DNA from: CAYNHQ01 sp964397255 | GTDB lineage: Bacteria; Bdellovibrionota_G; JALEGL01; DATDPG01 | Length of the DNA: 64,000 nucleotides | Direction of reading: 5' to 3' | Assembly (NCBI GenBank): GCA_964397255.1 | Contig: CAYNHQ010000006.1 | Location: 123,018-187,017, forward strand | Shown here: positions 8,629 to 16,457 of the stretch, piece after piece | Layout of the letters: each line of letters opens with the position of its first letter | Position numbering within the stretch: the stretch's first letter is position 1 | Program-made: the position numbers and the translations under genes | The notes under the pieces: model-generated | What the model was told of the DNA's origin: nothing | What the model saw: the letters and a program-made list of their open reading frames with translations, nothing else | Databases searched by the model: none

Positions 8629-10743
8629 TTAGAAAATCGTGTCTGTCGTTTCAAACAGCGCGTTGAGGAATCGATACACACGAACATCACGAGGGTCTCC
8701 CGTCTTCCCCTGATAAATTACGCGAGGGTTTGTAACCAGCTCTGCTTTCGTTCTGGGTTTGAGTTCAAACTTAAACTTCGCGAACAAATCCTGTGTCCCC
8801 CGACGCATAATCAAATCATTTAGGCTCTCGGAATGATGGAAAATGGTGTCGTGAATTTTCTCATGAAGGTCCCGAATGGATTCGAATCGCTGATCATTTT
8901 CAAGATTGGCCAATCGCCGCAGAGCTCTCTGGGGCTTTTTGTATAGCGATGATTCCAAGATAGCATCCACCTTTTCGGCCGAACTATTCACACTCTTTTT
9001 CTTCACTTCTCTCTCTGTGACATCCGCCAGATGAAGCCGAGCCCGATCGATTTTCGGATTTGGAGTATCCTTTTGTTCCATATACGCTTCGTGGAATTTT
9101 GGGCCCAAGATCATACGAAGAAAAAGGGAGACCGTTTCCGGCTTCTTTGAGACTTGAGCAAAATCGGGCAACCCTTCGCAGACGGCCACATGCGATTCTT
9201 CATCTACAACAGGCTCGAGGCAGCTGGGAAATTTTGTAAGCACAGGAGCCGTTAAAAATCTTCTCATATCGTTTTGATAGGCAAACATTTCATCTTTTTG
9301 AGCGCGATTGTCGTGAATTTCATAAGTGGCTTCCGTATAAAGGTCGCCCGTCTCCGCGTCTTGAACCGTCGTAATGATCAGTTCATATCCCTCGCGAGAA
9401 AATCCGAACACGCCCCGATCATGTTGCCTCTGTGTCACCGAATCGTAAAAGTGGTAAAGATTGATTTCTCCGTTTGGCTTCCGTCCCCCGCGCTGCACCA
9501 CAGTCTCTTCATCATATTTGTCGAGCGTCCAGGCATGTTGATCCACCACGATCAAAAACTTGAAAAAGAACGAACTCCCTCGAAATCCGGTCAGCGACAT
9601 GCTGTATGGAATTTTTAGTTTGGGATTTTCGGCAGCTACCAAGACGCGGTTGAATTGAGAAACATCCTCAATTTTTTCCAATTCCGGAAATGTAATGTTC
9701 TTGTGCAGCCGAAAAGTAAAAATCCCTCCCAAGAGTTTCAAGTCGTTTGCCTGCCATGTCCCATGGACTACTGCATCAAAGAGATTCGTGGCTTCTCCGT
9801 TGTCATCCAAATTAAATGCCCCGGCGCGCAATAAGAAGCGCCTCCCCGTGAGCCGTGGAGTCCAGCGCATACTGAGAAGAGGAACTTTCCGTATCCAAAT
9901 TCTCGGTGTATCGCCGGTCATTCGAACCTGCCATTCTCGATGGATGGCCCCGCCCACAGAAAGAATCCAGCGCTTTCCCTGCGTCCGGGCATTACGGTGT
10001 ACGGTCACATAATAGTCACTCCCGAAGAGAACACCTGGAGTGACACTCACCGGAAAACTTTGAATTTCATCGACGAAATTCAGCCCCCAAAATGTGGCAA
10101 TGCCCACGGAGAATGTGACCTCCTCCCTTGGCTCCATCTGCAGCGCTTTTTCCGGCGTCGTAGGCAAGCGTGAAAGGGGATAAAACCAGGGATGCTTAAA
10201 CATGGCTTGCACCCACGTTTTGAATTTTGTCTGCCGCATGACACACCGAAAGGACCTTGAGATGGAAACCACCGGCCAGACATTTGCTTGAATCCAGTCG
10301 GTCACTCCTGTCCATCCCACTTCAGGCGTGAGAATCAGGGTTTCAGTTCGAGAATAAAGATCCGCATCGTCGTCATAACGAACTTCGCGGGAATAACGAA
10401 CATCGACTCCATATTGATATTGTTCGTTTCCAAAACTGAAACGAACACCCGTGGAAAGATGCGTGGCCAATTTCTCGAACGTGGATCTACGATGCCCCTC
10501 TTCAAGATTATCCTCGGAAGACACGTTCGTTGTTTCTTCGCTCGCTTCTCCATCGAGAGCAGCCTCGGCTGCCGCCATTTGGGCACCCAATTGATGTTCA
10601 AGGCCGGCAAACACAAGGGGCAAAATCCCCACCAACTTTTCTTCATCCAGGTGGCCAATCGCGGAAGCGGAAGAAGCGTAGGACGAAAAACTGCCCCCCA
10701 AAACAATTGAAACAAAGACGGATCCCCAGAGTCCTCTTTGCAT
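8629..10743 (-). CDS. Large exported protein of unknown function
   Basis: A 704-residue protein with a Sec signal peptide (WGSVFVSIVLGGSFSSYASSASA). Residues of about 90-360 are rich in short alternating beta-like stretches (VRFSFGNEQYQYGVDVRYSREV, then VGGAIHREWQVRM and FLLRAGAFNL), compatible with an outer-membrane or autotransporter-like barrel; the C-terminal third is more charged and helical. The start is well supported by AAGGAGG about ten bases upstream of the ATG. No catalytic motif is recognisable. It diverges from the metzincin-like gene. Confidence 0.65.
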   Translation of the reverse strand: MQRGLWGSVFVSIVLGGSFSSYASSASAIGHLDEEKLVGILPLVFAGLEHQLGAQMAAAEAALDGEASEETTNVSSEDNLEEGHRRSTFEKLATHLSTGVRFSFGNEQYQYGVDVRYSREVRYDDDADLYSRTETLILTPEVGWTGVTDWIQANVWPVVSISRSFRCVMRQTKFKTWVQAMFKHPWFYPLSRLPTTPEKALQMEPREEVTFSVGIATFWGLNFVDEIQSFPVSVTPGVLFGSDYYVTVHRNARTQGKRWILSVGGAIHREWQVRMTGDTPRIWIRKVPLLSMRWTPRLTGRRFLLRAGAFNLDDNGEATNLFDAVVHGTWQANDLKLLGGIFTFRLHKNITFPELEKIEDVSQFNRVLVAAENPKLKIPYSMSLTGFRGSSFFFKFLIVVDQHAWTLDKYDEETVVQRGGRKPNGEINLYHFYDSVTQRQHDRGVFGFSREGYELIITTVQDAETGDLYTEATYEIHDNRAQKDEMFAYQNDMRRFLTAPVLTKFPSCLEPVVDEESHVAVCEGLPDFAQVSKKPETVSLFLRMILGPKFHEAYMEQKDTPNPKIDRARLHLADVTEREVKKKSVNSSAEKVDAILESSLYKKPQRALRRLANLENDQRFESIRDLHEKIHDTIFHHSESLNDLIMRRGTQDLFAKFKFELKPRTKAELVTNPRVIYQGKTGDPRDVRVYRFLNALFETTDTIF

Positions 10744-10885
10744 ATCCCCCCTTCCTCCTTCATATCCTCTGCCGCATCACAGAAGCAAGAAAGAAGTGGG
10801 TCAGTGCAAATCCATTTCCCCACAGCATTTCATAAGGCAGGCTCTGTAACTATTTAAAATTGTGCAAGATTTAAAGCGACGTCTC

Positions 10886-10901
10886 TGGTATGCCTTTTGA
10901 A
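10886..10901 (+). promoter_or_regulatory. Sigma-54-like promoter of the metzincin gene
   Basis: TGGTAT-gcctt-TTGAA matches the -24/-12 pattern TGGCAC-N5-TTGCW with the right spacing (two mismatches). The ATG at 10915 would lie at about +3/+4, so the mRNA would be nearly leaderless. The layout repeats that at 62310, 63851 and 33912. No clear enhancer repeat is seen upstream. Confidence 0.35.
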
Positions 10902-10914
10902 GATCTCCCTCGTT

Positions 10915-12021
10915 ATGACTTCATTGTACGAAACGGCCCTTAGAAATTTGGGAATCGTTCTCCTATGTTTCTTTTTTATATCTCTTCAAGAAGCGGACGC
11001 CACTCCAAGCGCCTTATCCCGATCCCCAGTGCGTATCGTCGCACTTTATGATCAGTTGGTTCGAAAATATGTTTCGGAACATTCCGATCTCGGTTCTCCA
11101 GAAAAATTTATAGAAACTTTAGTCCATACGACTTCCGACTGGTTTCAAAAGGAGGTGGGGCGAAGAATTGAAATGGCTGGAGTGCTGCCGCTGAAAACGG
11201 AGTTAACCTTTCAAAGCATTAAGTGGATGGACGACGATTTAGGCATACCTCAACTTTCCCAATTAGCCTCGGACGCAAAATCGACTCTAGGAACCCCACT
11301 GCTAGTGGTTTTCTCATGCATCAGTGATTCCGAGGCGCAGAAAATCGCCGAAGCTTTGGAAAGAGATTCCGGAATCGATCGATTTTTAGGTATGACTCCC
11401 CAACCATTGGGGCGCATGATCCTTGTAAAGGATTGCCGACTTTTTACCGAGATCATTTTTGCTCACGAATTGGGTCACTATTTTGGCGCTGTACATTCTG
11501 ATGATCCTCATTCAACGATGTTTCAAGGATTAGGAGGGGGGTCAGTTGCCGAAACTATTGCCCTAGCAAAACTTGAAAACCGGCACTACGACCGAGGAAA
11601 TATCGAAGCCATGAAGGTCCTTATGAACCAGGGAGTCGAAGGTCGAATTTCAAGTGTACTAAGTTTACCCCAGGAAGTGCTGGATCAATATTCTGGCTAC
11701 ATCCGGACCGTCGGAGGCGGTAAAGATAACTCGATCGTTGATGTGTTTGTTAATCAAGCTGCTCTGGATCTAGCGCAAAATAGACCCCTAGTTGCCTTGA
11801 ATAGAATCTCAGCTGCTTTACGACTCGGTTCGTTTGACTGCGAATACGGAAGTTTTCGCATTGAAGCGCTCTATAAATTGCATCGATTCAAAGAGGGTCT
11901 CGATTATTGGTTGGAAACCATCAAAGATGGCGCGTGTGACACTTGCCCAGAATGCAAACGTAATCTTTATGAGTCCGCCATGAAGTGCATGAAAGCTCGC
12001 GAGCAAACAAAAGTGCGATAA
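10915..12021 (+). CDS. Exported metzincin-like zinc metalloprotease
   Basis: A 368-residue exported protein. Residues 184-194 read HELGHYFGAVH, the HExxHxxxxxH zinc site of metzincins (three histidine ligands and a catalytic glutamate), followed by a methionine at about 202 (HSTMFQG) that fits the Met-turn. The N-terminus (LGIVLLCFFFISL) is a signal peptide. The C-terminal part (LALNRISAALRLGSFDCEYG, then a CDTCPEC motif) looks like TPR helices plus a Cys cluster. An in-frame TTG at 10897 exists, but it would sit inside the -12 element of the candidate promoter and adds no homology, so I prefer ATG 10915. Substrate unknown. Confidence 0.75.
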   Translation: MTSLYETALRNLGIVLLCFFFISLQEADATPSALSRSPVRIVALYDQLVRKYVSEHSDLGSPEKFIETLVHTTSDWFQKEVGRRIEMAGVLPLKTELTFQSIKWMDDDLGIPQLSQLASDAKSTLGTPLLVVFSCISDSEAQKIAEALERDSGIDRFLGMTPQPLGRMILVKDCRLFTEIIFAHELGHYFGAVHSDDPHSTMFQGLGGGSVAETIALAKLENRHYDRGNIEAMKVLMNQGVEGRISSVLSLPQEVLDQYSGYIRTVGGGKDNSIVDVFVNQAALDLAQNRPLVALNRISAALRLGSFDCEYGSFRIEALYKLHRFKEGLDYWLETIKDGACDTCPECKRNLYESAMKCMKAREQTKVR

Positions 12022-12031
12022 GTTGCACGCC

Positions 12032-12307
12032 CTACTTTCTACGTGCCTTATATTCCTCAGGAGTTAACGAGATAATCGAAAGTGCGTGAATCGCAGGGTT
12101 ATTTCCCATATTAAGTGCAGCGTAGATTTCTCGATGCCGGTCTATCATCCCTTTTCCTTCAAACCGGGAGGACACCACCAGTACGCTGAAGTGCCCCCCG
12201 CCACTGAGCGCACCCAAGTGACCCGCATGCTGTGGGCTATCGTCAATCACCTGGACAACTTCCGCAGCCAATTTCTCTTTCAAAATCTTTTCAATCTCAT
12301 CCATCAT
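12032..12307 (-). CDS. bolA: BolA family protein
   Basis: A 91-residue protein with the BolA fold signature: DEIEKILKEKLAAEVVQVIDDS, then HAGH, GGHFSVLVVSSRFEGK, and DRHREIYAAL. BolA proteins work with monothiol glutaredoxins in iron-sulfur trafficking and affect cell shape; the histidine in DRHR and the upstream H/C positions are the metal-site candidates. Starts at ATG 12307 or 12304 are both possible; GTG 12316 is less likely. Single gene, convergent with the metzincin. Confidence 0.9.
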   Translation of the reverse strand: MMDEIEKILKEKLAAEVVQVIDDSPQHAGHLGALSGGGHFSVLVVSSRFEGKGMIDRHREIYAALNMGNNPAIHALSIISLTPEEYKARRK

Positions 12308-12405
12308 CCTGTTCACCCATCAATATAATCTCTCTGATGAAAATACGGTAGGGCCTAAACTCACACCTATTGACGACGCCGCTCGAATCCGGCAAATGAC
12401 GTACC

Positions 12406-13974
12406 ATGTCATTCTGGAAAAGTTTTTGGGCCCTTCCCATTCTGTTTTCGCCACCCGTACCGCATCCTTCCTCCAACGTATTCCAAGCTCCAAGTTGCGA
12501 GGAAATGAGGGGGCTCATTCAGAAATTCATAGCAGACTATTACCGCCCGATCACACCTGAGGAGATTCAAGATGCGGGACATGAGGCATTTATTTCGGTG
12601 TATTCCTCCTTGTCGCAAGAAAATCGGGAACTTCTTCAAGCACCTCCAGGTGAATTTCCTGTGAAGATGGAAAACCATTCGATCTCTCTGGAGTGCACGA
12701 TTGGCAAGTCGCTTCACATGTTAAAAGAACCCGCGTTGGAGGCCATGGTACGATTCCAATTTCTCAAAGCGTTTATCTCCCAATTTGATCCACATAGCAC
12801 TTACTTCACGCCGTCTGAAACTCGAGCCTATAAGGAAACTTTCGATCCCAATGCTGAAAACCTTCAGTTCGGGTTCCTAACAAAAATTGTGGAAAACGAC
12901 GTAACTGTCGTACAAGTGGGAAAAAATTCTGCGGCGGACAAAGGGGGAATTCGTATTGGAGATCAATTGCTCGGTGTTCAAAATGATGTGCGCAAGAAAG
13001 TGTTGCGAAAGGAAAGAAAGACTGTCTTCGAGTTCTTCCGCGATGTGATGGCATTCAAGGACAGTGAACTCGAATTTCAGTTAAAACGTCCTTCGGGCCA
13101 GACATACACGACTCGGATTCATAAGACGCTATCAAAGGCATTCCACCTGCAAGTGACACCCAAAGAATCTGTTCTCGTTTTACGCATCTCGGAGTTTGGC
13201 CCCGGTCTTGCCCAAGAGGTACTCGCTGCACTTCAAGAATACCCAAATTCAAAAGCGTTCATCCTTGATCTACGCTTTTGCGGAGGAGGATTGATTGTCG
13301 CGGCCCTAGAGTTTCTAAAACTATTCATCGACGGTCCGGTAGGCTGGGTCCAATTTCAGGATCACCGTGTCGAGCTACCCATGAAAGAAGTTCAAAAACT
13401 GGGGGAAGCCCCTCCTCTCCCACTTGTCGTGATTACCAACGCTTGGACGGTATCGGCCGCGGAGTTTGTGGCCTACACGCTTTCGCGGCACGTGAAACAA
13501 AGAGCCATCTTAGTGGGAAGCGACACGCATGGGAAATGGCAGGAACTCGAATTCATCGATGGCCCCAATCATGATGGTCTGCTTGTAGTAGACGGAGTCA
13601 CTTACGCGGCAGACGGAAAATCGTTTCAATCGAAAAGAGTGGAGCCCGACCTTCCCTTTCCCGACGTCATTGAAAAAATCGTTCGGGAAGGAGGCGCCAA
13701 AGGTTTTCTCGATGACCCCGTTTATGAAGCCGATCTTCCTCATGCCATGAAACCGCAACCGGATTTACCCCGAGAAATGATCGGTGCACCTACCACCGGG
13801 GGAGCGGAAGGCGATCTCGGACCCATCATCGACAAATTGGCGAATAAAGTTTCAAAAGATGCCCCACGGAATGATCTGGATCCTACGCTTACCTACGCGC
13901 TTCGGGTGAGTAAAGAGTACCGCCGAATGTGCGCCACCTACGCGCCCGAGTCTTGTCCATCGCTCCAACACTGA
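12406..13974 (+). CDS. S41-family (tail-specific/CtpA-like) exported serine protease
   Basis: A 522-residue exported protein with an N-terminal hydrophobic signal. Domains in order: helical N-region with QFDPHSTYFTPSE (S41 hallmark FDPHSxYxxP, residues about 125-140), PDZ (VVQVGKNSAADKGGIRIGDQLLGV, about 165-190), then the S41 core (AFILDLRFCGGGLIVAALE). The catalytic serine is S350 in TVSAAEF and the general-base lysine K377 in HGKWQ, 27 residues apart as in Prc. CtpA/Prc enzymes trim periplasmic proteins from their C-terminus. The usual glycine-rich NGGS stretch is diverged (FCGGG), so substrate range may differ. Confidence 0.88.
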   Translation: MSFWKSFWALPILFSPPVPHPSSNVFQAPSCEEMRGLIQKFIADYYRPITPEEIQDAGHEAFISVYSSLSQENRELLQAPPGEFPVKMENHSISLECTIGKSLHMLKEPALEAMVRFQFLKAFISQFDPHSTYFTPSETRAYKETFDPNAENLQFGFLTKIVENDVTVVQVGKNSAADKGGIRIGDQLLGVQNDVRKKVLRKERKTVFEFFRDVMAFKDSELEFQLKRPSGQTYTTRIHKTLSKAFHLQVTPKESVLVLRISEFGPGLAQEVLAALQEYPNSKAFILDLRFCGGGLIVAALEFLKLFIDGPVGWVQFQDHRVELPMKEVQKLGEAPPLPLVVITNAWTVSAAEFVAYTLSRHVKQRAILVGSDTHGKWQELEFIDGPNHDGLLVVDGVTYAADGKSFQSKRVEPDLPFPDVIEKIVREGGAKGFLDDPVYEADLPHAMKPQPDLPREMIGAPTTGGAEGDLGPIIDKLANKVSKDAPRNDLDPTLTYALRVSKEYRRMCATYAPESCPSLQH

Positions 13975-14001
13975 AGCAAGTTGCACATCTGACATTATTT
14001 T

Positions 14002-14415
14002 TTACCCGCGCAGTTGTCCCCTGGTTGGATCTTTTGGTTCTTTATTTCCGTTCTCGGAATTGGGGCCGTCACCATAAAGCTTAAATGCAACGTAATCGTG
14101 CAAAAGTTTAGTCATCGAGGGATTGGGTTTTTCAAAACACACTCCACAGCCCAATTTGCCATGGGCAACATTCTTGTTAATCCAGACAATCTTTCCGCTG
14201 ACCATGCAGTATTTCTCTTTGTCGCTCAAGGGGAGATAGAACGTAAGCATAAGATTACTCCCAACGAGGAGGTGTTTGCTTTCCTCGACAAAGACCCCTC
14301 CTTCTCCGAGCGATAAAATCCTCGCCTCAAACATGAGATGTTGAGAGGGCTTTACTTGCACAGGAAGATCCGCAGAAACCCTCGGATACTTCCTCAATTT
14401 TGCGTAGTTCCCCAC
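14002..14415 (-). CDS. PilZ-domain protein
   Basis: A 137-residue PilZ protein, the family that binds cyclic-di-GMP. It has the RxxxR-like arginine motif near the N-terminus (LRKYPRVSADLPVQV) and the second motif as SLGEGGVFVE in place of canonical D/NxSxxG. The core ends with LGCGVCFEKPNPSMTKLLHDYV, the myxobacterial-type C-terminal helix. The start is GTG with no obvious Shine-Dalgarno, so the N-terminus is uncertain. It lies just outside the left edge of element A. Confidence 0.8.
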   Translation of the reverse strand: MGNYAKLRKYPRVSADLPVQVKPSQHLMFEARILSLGEGGVFVEESKHLLVGSNLMLTFYLPLSDKEKYCMVSGKIVWINKNVAHGKLGCGVCFEKPNPSMTKLLHDYVAFKLYGDGPNSENGNKEPKDPTRGQLRG

Positions 14416-14524
14416 AATTCAGAAACGAACAGGGAGGGGGTCGAATGATTATGACGAAAAGTCAGATCAATTTCATCGGAACCAACGTAAACACTCTCTA
14501 AGGGTAAAAACTGAAAGAAAAGTT

Positions 14525-14748
14525 ACTGGTCGGGGCTATTAGACGATTTCCGAATATTTTTTCAAGAAAATTGGATGTGAAATCGTGATGCCATGCTCGC
14601 ACGTTTATGCGCCACTCGCTTCGCTCACGTCACAAAACGTGCAACCGCGCAGCGGCTTTGCAAAATTCGATCGCCTCGCTGTGCGAACGCCCACAAACCC
14701 GACGGTCTTCGGCCGAATCCGATTGCTTTAATAGATTTCTTTCGTATG
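14525..14748 (+). repeat. Outer inverted repeat Z of element A, left copy
   Basis: Inverted counterpart of 19268-19500. The outermost 25 bp (14525-14549 versus 19476-19500) are identical; the interior is diverged but collinear. It includes the hairpin GCACGTTT (14599-14606)/AAACGTGC (14635-14642), whose counterpart in the right copy has different sequence but the same pairing. A short open frame across it (14593-14874) is not credible as a gene. Confidence 0.85.
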
Positions 14749-14793
14749 TGGCGCGGCGACGATAGGGAGCGGGGCCATGAGGATGCCGCGCCA
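14749..14793 (+). repeat. Palindromic core site Y1 (Z|W junction)
   Basis: TGGCGCGGC and GCCGCGCCA arms around a 27-base spacer containing GGGGCCATGAGGA. It closely resembles Y2 and Y3. Left flank is Z, right flank is W. Candidate recombination site. Confidence 0.7.
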
Positions 14794-14905
14794 CCCCCAA
14801 GAACCTCCGTAGGCTTTCACAGCTCTACCTCTCAGAAAAAGAGTACTTACACCGCTTTCAACAATAAGCTTTGAACAAATTGGTTAAGGCTTAATCGTTC
14901 GGCTT
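14794..14905 (+). repeat. Cassette inverted repeat W, left copy
   Basis: 112 bp, the reverse complement of 16170-16280 apart from a 2-base indel. It covers the last 19 or so codons and the stop of hicB, so the cassette end is inside a gene. Confidence 0.85.
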
Positions 14906-15200
14906 GGGCTTTAAGAACAAGATCACGGTGCAGGCTCTTGCCAATTCGAAGAACAAATTGCCCGCTATACTGTTTTGTGGGAGCAGGTGTCGGGATCTTG
15001 AATTCGTCCGCCGCCTCTAACCAGCTCAAAATTGCGTCTCTGCCATTCTTCATGGCCTCGTTTTCGCTCTTGCCGTGGGTAATGCAACCGTTCAATTCCG
15101 GGGCCTCCGCAAGAAAAACTCGATCCTCTTCGCTCCAGTAAACGATGAGTTGATATTCCTTCGCAAGTTCCCTGAGATTCATTTTTTTGACTTTCTTCAT
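14847..15200 (-). CDS. hicB: HicB-family antitoxin
   Basis: A 117-residue antitoxin. The N-terminal partial RNase H-like HicB fold reads YQLIVYWSEEDRVFLAEAPELNGCITHGKSENEAMKN and the C-terminal part is a ribbon-helix-helix (FVLRIGKSLHRDLVLKAQAERLSLNQFVQSLLLKAV) that binds DNA for autoregulation. It overlaps hicA by four bases, toxin first, the usual hic order. The last 19 codons lie inside inverted repeat W, and the same C-terminal coding sequence recurs, without the rest of the gene, at 16172-16229 beyond the neighbouring gene. Confidence 0.92.
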   Translation of the reverse strand: MKKVKKMNLRELAKEYQLIVYWSEEDRVFLAEAPELNGCITHGKSENEAMKNGRDAILSWLEAADEFKIPTPAPTKQYSGQFVLRIGKSLHRDLVLKAQAERLSLNQFVQSLLLKAV

Positions 15201-15403
15201 ATCACTTCTCCCTTCACTACGGCGATGGCCTTTCGAACTTCCTTTATTTGATACGGTTTAGCGTCGCTGCCGGAGCCACCCGAAAGCAGTACCGGACGTC
15301 CCAATTTCGAGTGATACCATTTGCGATGGCTTCCCTTCCCTTTGTGCCGACTCTCCGTGAAACCCGCCTGGTGTAACAGGGACTCCAGTTCCCGTATTTT
15401 CAT
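15197..15403 (-). CDS. hicA: HicA-family mRNA interferase toxin
   Basis: A 68-residue toxin with a dsRBD-like fold. It carries the catalytic histidine signature GKGSHRKWYH followed by LSGGSGSDAKPYQIKEVRKAI. HicA cleaves mRNA; HicB neutralises it. Upstream on the minus strand a TTGCCA element lies 17 bases before TACTAG, a plausible weak promoter. A TA pair inside a cassette is expected to stabilise it. Confidence 0.93.
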   Translation of the reverse strand: MKIRELESLLHQAGFTESRHKGKGSHRKWYHSKLGRPVLLSGGSGSDAKPYQIKEVRKAIAVVKGEVI

Positions 15404-15560
15404 TCACTTCTAGTACTATATACGATACTGCTTGGCAAGAATAGCGGAGGTAATGTGCCACGACGAGTACCCTCCGACAGCGTGTAAAAGGCTGAGGCGG
15501 TTGTGCCCCAGAAAGACCTATCACCCTTTTTATGTATTTGAATTCATTGCCGTGTTGATA

Positions 15561-15576
15561 TGGCATCTTTTCTGCT
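15561..15576 (+). promoter_or_regulatory. Possible sigma-54-like promoter
   Basis: TGGCAT-ctttt-CTGCT, with the spacing of a -24/-12 promoter and the same hexamers as the site at 33912-33927 in element B. Predicted start about 15587, 22 bases before the ATG at 15609. Confidence 0.3.
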
Positions 15577-15608
15577 CTATAAGCGGCAAAGAAAGTGTTC
15601 AGGTTATT

Positions 15609-16184
15609 ATGTTCAAATACTCATATGCGATTCTGATTCCGTTCTTAACTCCCGCTGTTCTCGCAACAGCCCTAAACGAAAAGGAAAGAGCTGTGCCACG
15701 ATTCGTTTGTGATGCTGGTCTGGTCGGGCCGTCCGGTTTCATTGACATTCCTTTACGCCCTACCTTTCCATATCCGGAAATACGCGATCTTTTTAACGGC
15801 GAAATTGCAAAAACAAGCGTGTCCTTCGATGCCAAGCCAATAGACATTGCAAAGCGAATGAATGAGAAGCATCCAGGTTTTGCAACAATGGAGAAATCAA
15901 TGCCTCTGCGTGTTGATTTTTTGCGGGGTGATGGTCAGAACTCCATAACCGACTTGAGTATGGAAGTTGACATCACATCAACTGGGCGCGACGCCAGAAG
16001 TTCGCCGACAGTCGGCGGAAAGATCACTTTTAAACATGTTGTGTACAATCACATTTTTGACGTTAAAGAATCACCGTTCTACCTACACGTTTCTGAGACA
16101 ATAAATATGAATTTTATTTTATCCGCCAGTAGCTCAGGAATCGTAAGTTACCGCCTCTCCTGCGTACTCAAGCCGAACGATTAA
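15609..16184 (+). CDS. Exported protein of unknown function, cassette cargo
   Basis: A 191-residue protein with a signal peptide (MFKYSYAILIPFLTPAVLA). The mature part has beta-rich stretches (SMPLRVDFLRGD, then LSMEVDITSTGRDARSS) and two cysteines that may pair. I do not recognise a family. ATG 15609 is chosen because it places the signal peptide at the N-terminus; the frame is open further upstream to 15432. The last four codons and the stop are within inverted repeat W, so the C-terminus was probably set by cassette formation. Confidence 0.6.
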   Translation: MFKYSYAILIPFLTPAVLATALNEKERAVPRFVCDAGLVGPSGFIDIPLRPTFPYPEIRDLFNGEIAKTSVSFDAKPIDIAKRMNEKHPGFATMEKSMPLRVDFLRGDGQNSITDLSMEVDITSTGRDARSSPTVGGKITFKHVVYNHIFDVKESPFYLHVSETINMNFILSASSSGIVSYRLSCVLKPND

Positions 16185-16280
16185 GCCTTAACCAATTTGT
16201 TCAAAGCTTATTGTTGAAAGCGGTGTAAGTACTCTTTTTCTGAGAGGTAGAGCTGAAAGCCTACGGAGGTTCTTGGGGGA
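16170..16280 (+). repeat. Cassette inverted repeat W, right copy
   Basis: 111 bp inverted match to 14794-14905. It carries a detached hicB 3' coding end in the plus direction, ending in AVstop, with no upstream hicB sequence. Confidence 0.85.
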
Positions 16281-16326
16281 GGCGCGGCCGATGATGGGGT
16301 GTGGGGGCCATGAGGAAGGCCGCGCC
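16281..16326 (+). repeat. Palindromic core site Y2 (W|X junction)
   Basis: GGCGCGGCC and GGCCGCGCC arms (9 bp, perfect) around a 28-base spacer containing GGGGGCCATGAGGAA. Left flank is W, right flank is X. Confidence 0.72.
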
Positions 16327-16443
16327 CAAATTCATCAACCGTATTCCGAGCTTCTATTTGAAAATTTGGCCAATAAGTCTCATTACTTTTTTCTATGTCC
16401 ACCCGGGTGGCGTCCTATAGATTCAGTTGAAGTCATGATTGTA
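16327..16443 (+). repeat. Cassette inverted repeat X, left copy
   Basis: 117 bp that appears identical, in inverted orientation, to 19104-19220. It contains the 12-bp palindrome CCACCCGGGTGG. Confidence 0.88.
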
Positions 16444-16457
16444 GCGGTAGCCACCAT

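Noticed and set aside
10897..10914. TTG 10897 as the start of the metzincin gene
   Set aside because: It overlaps the -12 part of the candidate promoter, has no ribosome-binding site and adds residues before a good signal peptide that starts naturally at 10915.
14593..14874. Open reading frames across the repeats (also 33493-33801 and 38206-38500)
   Set aside because: They appear in several frames and both orientations of the inverted repeats, show no domain, and are better explained by hairpin-rich recombination sequence.
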